Shown piece after piece: positions 1 through 7,868 of a stretch of DNA of 64,000 bases. Within the stretch, counting starts at the first letter, position 1. Every line of letters starts with the position of its first letter. This DNA comes from CAVVMA01 sp963788205 (lineage in GTDB: Bacteria; Desulfobacterota; Binatia; Binatales; Binataceae). The notes below the pieces were generated by a model. The model searched no databases and was not told where the DNA came from. It saw only the letters and a list, made by a program, of their open reading frames with translations. The translations under genes were made by a program, and so were the position numbers. The DNA lies in NCBI GenBank assembly GCA_963788205.1, contig CAWBGG010000002.1, positions 868,001 to 932,000 of the forward strand, given 5' to 3'.

Positions 1-2
1 CC

Positions 3-851
3 ACCACCGAGCCGCCGTTCAGCTTTCCGCCGCTGAGCCAGGTCGCGCCCCAGGTCGCTCCCGCGCTGGCTGCGCTGGTCGATTACGCGCTCGCCTATGA
101 TCTCGAGCGGCGGATTGCCGATGCGCCGGAGTTCAAGCGCCGCCTGCTGGAGGTCAAAAGCGGCGTCGTGAGCAACCCGGCCGTCGGCGGCGGGAGCGCG
201 CTGGCGGCGCCCGTCCCGAACAACGCGCCCGCGCAAGCTGGATCGTTACCGACGATTCTGAACAATCCGATCGAGATTCTCTGTCCGCGCTGCGTTCGCC
301 ACGTTCCCGCTGACTCCGGATTTTGTTCGTTCTGTGGCAACGATCTGCGCGGCGTGACGGAAGGCGGCGCAGCCGCGGCCGAGACGGTTATCCTGTCCGA
401 TCGCCCGCCCGCCGTTCCGACGTCCGACCATGAGTATCGCCGTCAGCATCGTGAGCATCGGCATCGGCTTCGGCATCGCCTGCCGCTGCGCACCGCGATG
501 ATCGTCGCCGCGCTGCTGGCGGTGCTGTTGGGCCTCAGGCTGATCACCACGATGCACAACGCCGACACCGGATCCGAGGAAGGGGGCTTGCCGCCGACGG
601 GTCCCGAGGCCGCCGAACCGTTGCATCGCACGCCGCGGGAGATATTTCTGCGGCAAGTCCTCGACATGCAGGGCTATCGCTCGGTGCATTTCCAGATCGT
701 CAACGGCAATACCCTCGAGCTGTGGGGCACGGTGCCAACGTCTTTTGATCGAATAGCGGTCCAGAACATGGCGGCCACGGTCACCGGCCTGGTCTCGCTC
801 GACGATCACATGAAAGTCGAACGCGCCGACCCTTTCGGCGATCCCGGCTAG
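3..851 (+). CDS. C-terminal part of a Ser/Thr protein kinase with zinc ribbon, one TM helix and BON-like tail (5' end outside window)
   Basis: The frame is open from the left edge of the window, so the gene starts upstream; the GTG at 168 is probably internal. The first visible residues (ALAYDLERR, then a short helix) match subdomain XI at the end of bacterial Ser/Thr kinase catalytic domains, with its conserved Arg. A zinc ribbon follows (CPRC...CSFCG), then a charged stretch, one membrane helix (TAMIVAALLAVLLGLRLI) and an extracytoplasmic tail of about 75 residues whose LELWGTV...A...V pattern resembles a BON domain. This would be a membrane-anchored signalling kinase with an external sensor. 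The kinase call rests on about 30 residues and needs the upstream sequence. Confidence 0.6.
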   Translation, partial: TTEPPFSFPPLSQVAPQVAPALAALVDYALAYDLERRIADAPEFKRRLLEVKSGVVSNPAVGGGSALAAPVPNNAPAQAGSLPTILNNPIEILCPRCVRHVPADSGFCSFCGNDLRGVTEGGAAAAETVILSDRPPAVPTSDHEYRRQHREHRHRLRHRLPLRTAMIVAALLAVLLGLRLITTMHNADTGSEEGGLPPTGPEAAEPLHRTPREIFLRQVLDMQGYRSVHFQIVNGNTLELWGTVPTSFDRIAVQNMAATVTGLVSLDDHMKVERADPFGDPG

Positions 852-1007
852 TGCCGTTCCAACTATTTGCGCCTAGAGGGGCGGCTCCGATGCATCGGTA
901 TGGCCTGCCCCGTTCGATGCGCCTGAAGCGAGCACCGGCGACGCGAAAACGGGCGGGCTGGAACGGGACTCGCCACGATTCGGAACAACGAGTTGGAACG
1001 GCACTAG
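848..1007. repeat. MITE-like element with 17-bp perfect terminal inverted repeats
   Basis: The 17-mer at 848-864 (CTAGTGCCGTTCCAACT) is the exact reverse complement of 991-1007. Total length is 160 bp, with about 126 bp between the arms, too long for a simple terminator. The left arm contains the stop codon of the kinase-like gene and the right arm ends 10 bases before the next gene's TTG start. No reading frame of note lies inside. It is best explained as a small non-autonomous mobile or REP-like element. Confidence 0.65.
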
Positions 1008-1017
1008 ACAGGCGCCC

Positions 1018-1698
1018 TTGAGCAAGACAGCCGGATCGCCGCTGGTCGATCTGCACGTTCACACCAGGCTTTCCGCCGATTCCAACGTCGATGCGGAAGC
1101 CTACATGCAGGCGCTCGCGCGCGCCGGCAATCCGCTCACCGCGATCTGCTTCACCGAGCATCGGCTCTATCCCACCGATGCGGACACCGACCGGCTCTAC
1201 GCGGAGCTTTCGTCGCGTTTCGGTGTCGCGATCTTCAAGGGCGTCGAGGCGGATACCGATCTCGGCCATCTGCTGTTGTTCGGCTTGACGCCCGCGTTGC
1301 TCAGCCGCTTCGACCTCGGACAGCGGATGCTCCGCAGCCACAGCGTGATCGAAGTGGTCCACGGCGAGGGGGGCGTGGCGATTCCATCGCATCCGTTCCG
1401 CGACTCGGGCTTCGGACCGCGGCTCGACGAGTTGCTGGCGCAGGTTGGTCCGGCTCTGGGCGTTATCGAGGCGGTCAACGGACAGAACACGCAGGCTCAA
1501 AACGAGCAGGCGATCATCGCGGCGGAGAAGCTGGGGCTGTCCGCGGTGGGCGGCAGCGACGCGCACTTCGCCAGCGACGACTGGTTCCTGACCTGCGCCA
1601 CGGAATTGGAACGCGAGGTGAGCACGGTCGCAGACTTGTGCGCGGAACTCCGCGCCGGCCGCGCGCGCCCGCATGTATTCGCGCGGGCGGAAGCGTAG
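1018..1698 (+). CDS. PHP-domain metal-dependent phosphoesterase
   Basis: This 226-residue protein is a PHP-domain hydrolase, a polymerase-and-histidinol-phosphatase fold that binds two or three metals and cleaves phosphoesters. Metal-binding motifs are in the usual order: DLHVHTRLSAD near the N terminus, FTEH, an E/D-rich segment (EADTDLGH), SHPFRDSG, and GGSDAHF near the C terminus. The domain starts within about ten residues of a TTG codon, chosen as the start because no in-frame ATG lies closer; the upstream repeat leaves no clear ribosome site. The substrate is unknown. It is probably expressed independently of its neighbours, since the following gene is on the other strand. Confidence 0.85.
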   Translation: MSKTAGSPLVDLHVHTRLSADSNVDAEAYMQALARAGNPLTAICFTEHRLYPTDADTDRLYAELSSRFGVAIFKGVEADTDLGHLLLFGLTPALLSRFDLGQRMLRSHSVIEVVHGEGGVAIPSHPFRDSGFGPRLDELLAQVGPALGVIEAVNGQNTQAQNEQAIIAAEKLGLSAVGGSDAHFASDDWFLTCATELEREVSTVADLCAELRAGRARPHVFARAEA

Positions 1699-1703
1699 GG
1701 CGC

Positions 1704-3725
1704 CTACGCGCCCGCCAGTTCGTACTGGAAGCGGCGCAGGTCGGCGGGGCGGCCGGCCACGATCATCAGGTTGCCGGCCCTAAGCCGCCGGTTAGGATCG
1801 ACGATCACGAAGCCGGCCTCAGGGTCACTGCCGTCCTGCAAGGCGAGCACGGTTACGCCGAACTTGGCCCGCGGATCGAGCGCGCGCAGCGTGTTGCCGT
1901 CGGCGGTCGGCGGGACTGTGACGCGCGCGACGCGGTAGCCCGTGGCCCAGAAGATCCCGTCGTCCGGGGCCTGGAGCGTCGACAATGAAACCGCCACCCG
2001 GTTGGCCGCCTGCGCGATATTGCGCCGCGCCACCAGGGCGAGAAAGCGGGGATGGCCAGGCGCTTCGACCACCGGCAACTCGTCGAGCCCTTCATGCTCC
2101 ATCAGTTGCGTCGCCTCGTAGAGGCTGGAGTCGGGCGTCACCACGGGCGGATTGCGGCGGCAGAGATCGTAGGCGTTGACCAGCGGGGCGAGGTCGGCGC
2201 CCCCTGACAGGAGGCCGAGCAGATCGTGCGTGACGATCAATCCCGCCAGCGCGCCTTCGCCATCGACCACCGGAATGACGCTCTGCGAGGTCTCGCCGGC
2301 CACCCGCAGAACGTCTGACATCGAGGCCGTTTCGGCCACCAGGTTGATGTCCTTGACCATCACCGAGCTCACCGGAATCTGGCCGAGCAACAGGCGGTCG
2401 CGCCCAATATGCAAGGTCTTGCCTTCGCGGGCGAGTTGGTAGGTGTCGATCGATTCGGGCTCAATCGCGCGCGCGACCAACAGCGCCGTAATCGTGGTGA
2501 TCATCGCGGGCAGGGTGACGGTGTAATCCTGCGTCATCTCGGTGAGCAGAAAAATCGCGGTCAATGGCGCGTGCGTGGTTCCGGCCAGTAGTGCGCCCAT
2601 CCCGACCAACGCGTACGAGCCGCGCGGCCCGGTGAGTCCGGGTAGCAGCAGATCGCTGAGCCTGCGAAAGCTCCCACCCGCCATCGTGCCGATGAAGAAG
2701 ATCGGTCCGAACACGCCGCCGGGCGCGCCGCATCCGAGCGAGATGCTGCTCGCCACGATCTTGGCCAACGCCAGGATCGCCATCCGAGGCGCCTTGAGGC
2801 TCCCCGCCAGCCCCTGGTCGATCACGCCATAGCCGTCGGAAAGATTCTGCGGCAGCGCGACCGCGATCAGGCCGACCACCGCGAGCCCGGCCAGCAGCTT
2901 CGTCCATTGCGGGAGTGGCAGGCGCCGAAAAGCGCGGCCGACGCCATGGAAGAAGCGGACGTAACCTGCCGACACCACCCCGATCGCCGCCCCCATCAGC
3001 GCGTAGGTCATGATCTCCCAGTAGCTTCGCAGCACGAACAACTGCACGGGAAAAACCGCCGCGTTGCCCATGATCGCGCGCGAGGTCACTACGCCGGTGA
3101 AGGTCGCGATTATGAGCAGGCTCAAATTGGCGAGGTCGATCTGTCCGAGCAGGACGATCTCCTGGGCGAACAGCAGCCCGCCGATCGGGGCGTTGAAGGT
3201 GGTTGCGATTCCCGCGCCGGCACCGGCCGCGATCAACACCCGGTTTTGATCCGGCGACAATTTGGCGAACTGGGCGATGGCAGCGCCGATCGCGCCGCCG
3301 ATCTGCGCGATCGGGCCTTCGCGGCCGACCGACGCTCCCGAGCCGAGCGACAACGCTGCGCCAGTGGCCTTGACGATAATCCATCGCCGCTTGATGCGTC
3401 CGCCGCCCAGGTTGACCATCTCGAGGAAATTCGGGAAGCCGTAGCCCATCACTTCGCCCGGAAAAAAGTGATCGAGCAGAAGGATGGCGGCGCCGCCGCT
3501 CATCAATACCAGCGGGATCAGCAACAGAAATAGGCCGCCGCGCGGGATTCCGAGCGCGTTCCACTCGACCGAGCGGAACAGCCGGGAGAAGAATTCGATC
3601 AGTTCGCGGAAGCCGAGATTGCCCAGTGCTCCCAGGAAGCCGACCACGGCCGCGAGCACGATCAGCTTGACGTACTCAAGCTGGTCCTCGCGCATCGCGA
3701 GTACTCTGCCGGGAATCGAGGCCAT
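1704..3725 (-). CDS. ClC-family chloride channel/antiporter with CBS pair and TrkA-C (RCK_C) domain
   Basis: A 673-residue inner-membrane anion channel or H+/anion exchanger. The transmembrane ClC core spans residues about 20-430 and contains GREGP (134-138, with the gating Glu) and GGVFGP. The usual GSGIP anion-coordinating motif reads GYGFP (94-98), so the central serine is replaced by tyrosine. Two CBS domains follow (about 450-570), then a TrkA-C/RCK_C-type ligand domain to the C terminus. CBS and RCK modules suggest control by nucleotides or other cytoplasmic ligands. An alternative start is Met11. Transported ion and direction cannot be read from sequence. Confidence 0.92.
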   Translation of the reverse strand: MASIPGRVLAMREDQLEYVKLIVLAAVVGFLGALGNLGFRELIEFFSRLFRSVEWNALGIPRGGLFLLLIPLVLMSGGAAILLLDHFFPGEVMGYGFPNFLEMVNLGGGRIKRRWIIVKATGAALSLGSGASVGREGPIAQIGGAIGAAIAQFAKLSPDQNRVLIAAGAGAGIATTFNAPIGGLLFAQEIVLLGQIDLANLSLLIIATFTGVVTSRAIMGNAAVFPVQLFVLRSYWEIMTYALMGAAIGVVSAGYVRFFHGVGRAFRRLPLPQWTKLLAGLAVVGLIAVALPQNLSDGYGVIDQGLAGSLKAPRMAILALAKIVASSISLGCGAPGGVFGPIFFIGTMAGGSFRRLSDLLLPGLTGPRGSYALVGMGALLAGTTHAPLTAIFLLTEMTQDYTVTLPAMITTITALLVARAIEPESIDTYQLAREGKTLHIGRDRLLLGQIPVSSVMVKDINLVAETASMSDVLRVAGETSQSVIPVVDGEGALAGLIVTHDLLGLLSGGADLAPLVNAYDLCRRNPPVVTPDSSLYEATQLMEHEGLDELPVVEAPGHPRFLALVARRNIAQAANRVAVSLSTLQAPDDGIFWATGYRVARVTVPPTADGNTLRALDPRAKFGVTVLALQDGSDPEAGFVIVDPNRRLRAGNLMIVAGRPADLRRFQYELAGA

Positions 3726-3746
3726 CGCCGTTACAGGCGCGCGGTC

Positions 3747-4619
3747 TCAGAGGCTGAGAAACTCGTGCGTGACCTGGAGAAATTCGTGGAGCTGATCGTG
3801 ATGGACCCAGTGGCCGGCCTGCCGGATCGTCACCGATCGGGCGCTGCTGAAGGCCTTCGTCCGGCCGTCGCTATCCCAGTCGCGCATCCATGATTCATCG
3901 CCGCGGACCAGCAGGCATGGCGACACGATGCGCCCCCAGATTTCGGACGCGTCCTTGAGGTTAAAGAGATACGGCGAGGTCGCGTGAACATAGTTGTCGA
4001 ATTTCCAGGAGTAGGTTCCGTTCTCGTTGCGGCGCACGCCGTGAATCGTGAGGTGGCGCGCCTGCTCGACGCTCAGATGCGGATTGGCTTGGCGCATCCG
4101 CGCGAGCGCCTCGTCAACGGTCGCGTATTCGCGGACCTTGCGCCGCGCGAGTTCCTGCATCTGGCCGATCCAGCCCTGCATTCGTTTGTGGGCCGGTGTC
4201 TCCCGCATCATCGCGGGCGGCGGTCCCAGCCCCTCGACCGAGACGACCTTCTGGGCGCGGTCGGGAAACACGCCGGTGTATTGCAGAACGATTCCGCCGC
4301 CGAGCGAATGGCCGATCAGGATCGCGGGCTGGCGCCCGACAGCGTCCATGAGCTGGGTGAGGTCCAGCACGTAGTCGACCATTGAGTAGTTGCCGCCGAT
4401 CGCCCAGTCCGAATCGCCGTGGCCGCGCAGGTCGGGCGCGATCACGTGGAAATAGCGGCGCAGGTCGAGCGCGACCCAATCCCAGTTGCGGCAATGGTCG
4501 CGTCCGCCGTGAACCAGCACGGCCAGCGGCTTGTCCGGGTTGCCCCAATCGACGTAGTGGAGCTTCAGGCGCTGCGAATAGAAGTAATGCGAGGTTGGCC
4601 CGATGATGCTTTCGCTCAT
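3747..4619 (-). CDS. alpha/beta hydrolase
   Basis: A roughly 290-residue alpha/beta-hydrolase-fold enzyme. It shows an HGG oxyanion-region motif, a DLRGHGDS strand turn, the nucleophile elbow GHSLGGG, a late acidic segment (RGDESW) and the C-terminal catalytic His in GHWVHHD. I placed the start at the Met encoded at 4617-4619, which has an AGGAC ribosome site upstream; an in-frame Met 13 residues earlier is possible. It lies just upstream of the ClC gene on the same strand with a 21-bp gap, so the two may be co-transcribed. The substrate is unknown. Confidence 0.85.
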   Translation of the reverse strand: MSESIIGPTSHYFYSQRLKLHYVDWGNPDKPLAVLVHGGRDHCRNWDWVALDLRRYFHVIAPDLRGHGDSDWAIGGNYSMVDYVLDLTQLMDAVGRQPAILIGHSLGGGIVLQYTGVFPDRAQKVVSVEGLGPPPAMMRETPAHKRMQGWIGQMQELARRKVREYATVDEALARMRQANPHLSVEQARHLTIHGVRRNENGTYSWKFDNYVHATSPYLFNLKDASEIWGRIVSPCLLVRGDESWMRDWDSDGRTKAFSSARSVTIRQAGHWVHHDQLHEFLQVTHEFLSL

Positions 4620-4806
4620 TCGATGTCCTGTCGCGCGGTTGCGATCAGCGTCCTTCAATTTAAACCATATGGCAGCATCGCGCGCGATAGTGATGCCGAC
4701 GTGAGAATTCCTCGCGAAAAAAGGCGCTCAAATGGACGCGCCCGAAACTGGATGCGTCGGAGACTGGCGGGCAGGTTGACTTTCGGCGGTGGCTTGAACA
4801 CACTGG

Positions 4807-4828
4807 ATGTAACTGCATGTAGTTACAT
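4807..4828. promoter_or_regulatory. palindromic operator over the hicA start
   Basis: ATGTAACT (4807-4814) and AGTTACAT (4821-4828) are perfect 8-bp arms around GCATGT. The palindrome runs into the hicA ATG at 4827. A TTGACT at 4776-4781 with a weak -10-like CACACT about 17 bp downstream would put transcription start near or inside the palindrome. HicB antitoxins with a ribbon-helix-helix tail bind such palindromes for autoregulation; that role here is inferred. Confidence 0.6.
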
Positions 4829-5069
4829 GGGTGATCTCGACAAACTCCTGGCACGCGCACGAGAGAGTCCCGGCAGCCTTTCATTTAAGGAGTTCGAAAA
4901 AGTTATGAGGCTCTCCGGGTGGCAGTTCAGAAGGCAGAAGGGCAGTCACAGGCTGTGGTATTCGCCGGGTGGCCATCGCCTGCCAATTCAGGCCGCCGGC
5001 GCAGGGGCTAAGGATTACCAGGTCCGGCAGTTCCTCGCCCAGTACGACAGGGAGCATCCCGATGGCTAA
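4827..5069 (+). CDS. hicA: HicA-type mRNA interferase toxin
   Basis: This 80-residue protein matches HicA toxins, small double-stranded-RNA-binding-fold ribonucleases that cut mRNA. The diagnostic block is GSHRLWY followed by a short hairpin and KDYQVRQFL; the His in GSH is the catalytic residue of the family. The preceding SFKEFEKVMRLSGW segment is the expected first helix. The next gene, hicB, begins 8 bases before hicA stops, so the two are translationally coupled. An in-frame TTG at 4794 is an alternative start that would place the palindrome inside the gene. Confidence 0.87.
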   Translation: MGDLDKLLARARESPGSLSFKEFEKVMRLSGWQFRRQKGSHRLWYSPGGHRLPIQAAGAGAKDYQVRQFLAQYDREHPDG

Positions 5070-5463
5070 GCCAAGGCAGGTCAAACGCGACCGGTTCGAC
5101 GCCTTTACGATCGAGCTGTTTCTCGACGGAGACCGGGACTGGCTGGCGCACTTCGCGGAGTTGCCAAACATCTCGGCGTTTGGGCCCACGCCTGAAAAGG
5201 CTCTCGATGAGCTGGCGACCGCGTGGGAGATGGTGAAACAGGACTACCGCGAGAGTGGCGAGCCCGTTCCTACAGCGCCGGCCAGGAGACGCTACAGCGG
5301 CCAGTTCAACGTTCGCATCGACAAGCGAGTGCATCGGGCCCTCGCCATCGAGGCGCAACGCGCTGGAGTGTCGCTCAACGCCCTCGTCGCGCAGAAGCTC
5401 GCGCGAGGCGTCGAAGATCCCGGCGGGGTTGCCCGGCTTCGCAACCGGCATCGCGCGGAATAG
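5062..5463 (+). CDS. hicB: HicB-type antitoxin with ribbon-helix-helix domain
   Basis: This 133-residue antitoxin has two parts. Residues about 10-65 form the partial-RNase-H-like HicB fold (FTIELFLDGDRDWLAHFAEL, then an ALDELATAWEM helix) that masks HicA. Residues about 83-125 form a ribbon-helix-helix DNA-binding domain (FNVRIDKRVHRALAIEA, then SLNALV). It overlaps hicA by 8 bp and would both neutralise the toxin and repress the operon through the palindrome at 4807-4828. The toxin-first order is normal for HicAB. Confidence 0.87.
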   Translation: MAKPRQVKRDRFDAFTIELFLDGDRDWLAHFAELPNISAFGPTPEKALDELATAWEMVKQDYRESGEPVPTAPARRRYSGQFNVRIDKRVHRALAIEAQRAGVSLNALVAQKLARGVEDPGGVARLRNRHRAE

Positions 5464-5500
5464 AAGGACAGGGTCGTCTAAGACCGCAGCGGAGGATCGC

Positions 5501-6898
5501 ATGACAGATGCCCTGGTGCAGCCGCTCTTGCCCAAGATCGAGAATAAGATTCGCACCGTGATGACGGCGCAGCGGCTGCCGGGAATCGCGGTTGGAATCG
5601 TAAGGGATCAGCAGCTCGCGTGGGCGCGCGGCTTCGGCTTCGCGGATATCGCATCCGACCGCGCGCCGGACGCCGCAACGCTGTTCCGATGCGGCTCGAT
5701 CACCAAGACCTTCACCGCGACCGCGATCATGCAGCTTCGCGACGAGGGCAGGCTGTTCCTGGACGATCCGGTCGTATACTACATCCCCGAATTCAAGTCG
5801 GTGCGCATCAAGGTTGGCAGGCTCGAGGACGTGACGTTGCGCCGCCTGCTGAGTCATCATTCCGGCCTGATGGGCGAAGGTCCGGACTCGGGCTGGGACA
5901 CCAACGTCTTTCCTCCAATAGGGCAGATGGTCGTGAACCTGGCTCGCGCCGAGGTCGTAATCGGCCAGCACAGCGCATTCAAATACTCCAACTACGGATA
6001 TTCGATGCTGGGCGAAGTGGTGACGCGAGTCAGCGGCTTGCCCTACGCCGAATATATCCGCAAAAACCTGCTTGCGCCGCTGGGGATGAATTCGAGCTGC
6101 TTTGAGCTTGATGACGCCGCGCGCGCGAAGAGCGCGACCGGTTACACGATTTCCATTCTGCAAGACCTTCCGCGCATCGCTCCGCATGCTCATCTGAACG
6201 GATTTACCGCGGCGGGACAGCTCTATTCGTCGGTCGAGGACCTCGCGAAATGGATTTCACTCCAGTTCCGGACCAAGGCGCCCAAGCGCGAGGGCGCGCA
6301 GGTATTGATGGGCGACTCGCTGAGCGCGATGCATCGGCCGCAGCACGTCGATCGGAGCTGGAATGAGGGCTTCGGAATTGCCTGGAAGGCGATGCGTCGC
6401 GGCGAGAACATCTTTCATTATCATGGCGGCGGACTTCCCGGATTTCTCACGCTGGCGATGTTCAACAAGCAGCACAAGCTGGGCGCGATCGTGCTGACCA
6501 ACTCAGTCGGCCACGCTGCGAACCTCGAAATCGCTTTCGAGATGCTGGAGACTCTCATTCCGGCGATCCGCGACGCGCGCGTCGTTCCCGAGGCGGCCAA
6601 GCCGGCGCCGATGCCCGAAGCGCACAAGCGTCTGGTCGGGCGATATTGGTGGGCCGAGATGGGCGCGGTGCTCTATTTTATCTCGCGCGGCGGCCAGTTG
6701 CTCGCGACCAACGCTCCGGGGACGCCGGCGGTTCCGGCCCGGCTGGTGCCAACCGAAGATCCCAACGTGTACATCGCAACGGAGGGGCGCCCAGCCGGCG
6801 AACCGATCGAATTCCAGGTAGCGGCGGATGGAACCGTGACCGGATGCCTGTGGGTCGGCGTTTTCCCGTATAAGAAGATCGCCGACGGTGTCGAGTAG
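5501..6898 (+). CDS. serine hydrolase, class C beta-lactamase/esterase family
   Basis: A 465-residue penicillin-binding-protein-fold hydrolase. The catalytic SxxK is SITK at residues 66-69, the YxN motif is YSN at 162-164, and the third motif is HGG within HGGGLPGFLT. A C-terminal domain of about 90 residues (from about 370) resembles the beta-sandwich often appended to esterase-like members. The start at 5501 has GGAGG at 5491-5495. I see no signal peptide, so a cytoplasmic esterase or peptidase is more likely than a true beta-lactamase. It follows hicB by 37 bp but is unlikely to be functionally linked. Confidence 0.88.
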   Translation: MTDALVQPLLPKIENKIRTVMTAQRLPGIAVGIVRDQQLAWARGFGFADIASDRAPDAATLFRCGSITKTFTATAIMQLRDEGRLFLDDPVVYYIPEFKSVRIKVGRLEDVTLRRLLSHHSGLMGEGPDSGWDTNVFPPIGQMVVNLARAEVVIGQHSAFKYSNYGYSMLGEVVTRVSGLPYAEYIRKNLLAPLGMNSSCFELDDAARAKSATGYTISILQDLPRIAPHAHLNGFTAAGQLYSSVEDLAKWISLQFRTKAPKREGAQVLMGDSLSAMHRPQHVDRSWNEGFGIAWKAMRRGENIFHYHGGGLPGFLTLAMFNKQHKLGAIVLTNSVGHAANLEIAFEMLETLIPAIRDARVVPEAAKPAPMPEAHKRLVGRYWWAEMGAVLYFISRGGQLLATNAPGTPAVPARLVPTEDPNVYIATEGRPAGEPIEFQVAADGTVTGCLWVGVFPYKKIADGVE

Positions 6899-6933
6899 AG
6901 CGGCGCATCCATCAACCTTTCATCTGGATTCAG

Positions 6934-7758
6934 ATGACAACGATCGTACCGCAAAAAACCAGGTTGCTCATCGTGTGCCCCGCGTGCGGAAAGGGGCGCC
7001 TACGACAATCGGAGCCGGCGGCGCGCTTCGCCGAATGCGGCGAGTGCCATCGGCGCTATCCTATCGATCGTGGGGTGCTCGATCTTCTCGAAGGCGGCAC
7101 GCAATTCCCGAGTCTCGGTCAGATGTTGATGCAGCTCGATCCGATCGTTTGGATCTATGAGAGTCGTTTGTGGAGGCGCAGCCGTCTATTTGAGGCGCTC
7201 AACGGGATCACCTTCGAAGATGAGTACTCGCTGATCGCGACGGCCGCCAAGCTTGACGCGGTAGAGTATTTGCTCGATCTCGCCTGCGGACCGGGAATCT
7301 ACGCGCGACGCTTCGCCCGCGACCTTCCCGAGGGAACGGTGGCCGGCCTGGATCTATCGCTTCCCATGCTCCGGTACGCTTCAAGCCGCGCACGAGTTGA
7401 AGCCCTGACCAACCTGACGTTGATCCATGGCAGCGCGATGGCACTGCCATTCGAGGCGGAGCAATTCGACGCGGTGAATTGCTGTGGCGCTCTGCATATG
7501 TTTGCCGATGTGCATCAGGTGTTGAGTGAGATAAGCCGGGTGCTCAGGCCGGACGGGCGCGTTACGATAGCCGCGTTCCGCCGCGGCGATAGCCTGCTTG
7601 CCGAGCGCCGCGCGCAAATTCGCCGCGTCCTCTACGGCGTCAGCGCCTTCAGCCCGCAGCAGCTAGCGTCGCAACTCGCGCAAGCCGGACTAACCTCGCA
7701 ATGTCTCCATGCCGCCGGCACATGGCTGATCATGAGCGGCCAAAAGAGCGCGCTTTGA
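6934..7758 (+). CDS. SAM-dependent methyltransferase with N-terminal Trm112-like zinc ribbon
   Basis: A 274-residue protein with two parts. Residues 12-50 form a zinc-ribbon/Trm112-like module (CPAC...CGEC, then YPIDRGVLDLL). Residues about 105-215 form a class I methyltransferase core, with motif I DLACGPGIYARRF, an acidic motif II after GLDLS, and a CCGALHMF post-motif. In this architecture the zinc module usually sits next to the methyltransferase rather than acting on tRNA. The substrate is unknown; related proteins methylate quinones, sterols or small molecules. It is expressed separately from the convergent GT4 gene that follows. Confidence 0.85.
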   Translation: MTTIVPQKTRLLIVCPACGKGRLRQSEPAARFAECGECHRRYPIDRGVLDLLEGGTQFPSLGQMLMQLDPIVWIYESRLWRRSRLFEALNGITFEDEYSLIATAAKLDAVEYLLDLACGPGIYARRFARDLPEGTVAGLDLSLPMLRYASSRARVEALTNLTLIHGSAMALPFEAEQFDAVNCCGALHMFADVHQVLSEISRVLRPDGRVTIAAFRRGDSLLAERRAQIRRVLYGVSAFSPQQLASQLAQAGLTSQCLHAAGTWLIMSGQKSAL

Positions 7759-7868
7759 GATGCTGGCGCATGCCCCACGCGTGTTGAATTTCTACCTTTC
7801 GCTAGCGGGCTTTCTCCATCCACTCCTTAGGGTTCCTCACCGCAGTGGGTCGGAGATGACGAGCCGCG

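Noticed and set aside
246..809. Long minus-strand frame opposite the kinase-like gene
   Set aside because: Arg/His-rich, no recognisable motif, antisense to a gene with clear domains in this GC-rich sequence.
2461..3564. 367-codon minus-strand frame inside the ClC gene
   Set aside because: Same DNA read in another frame; composition is Arg-rich noise and the ClC frame has all family motifs.
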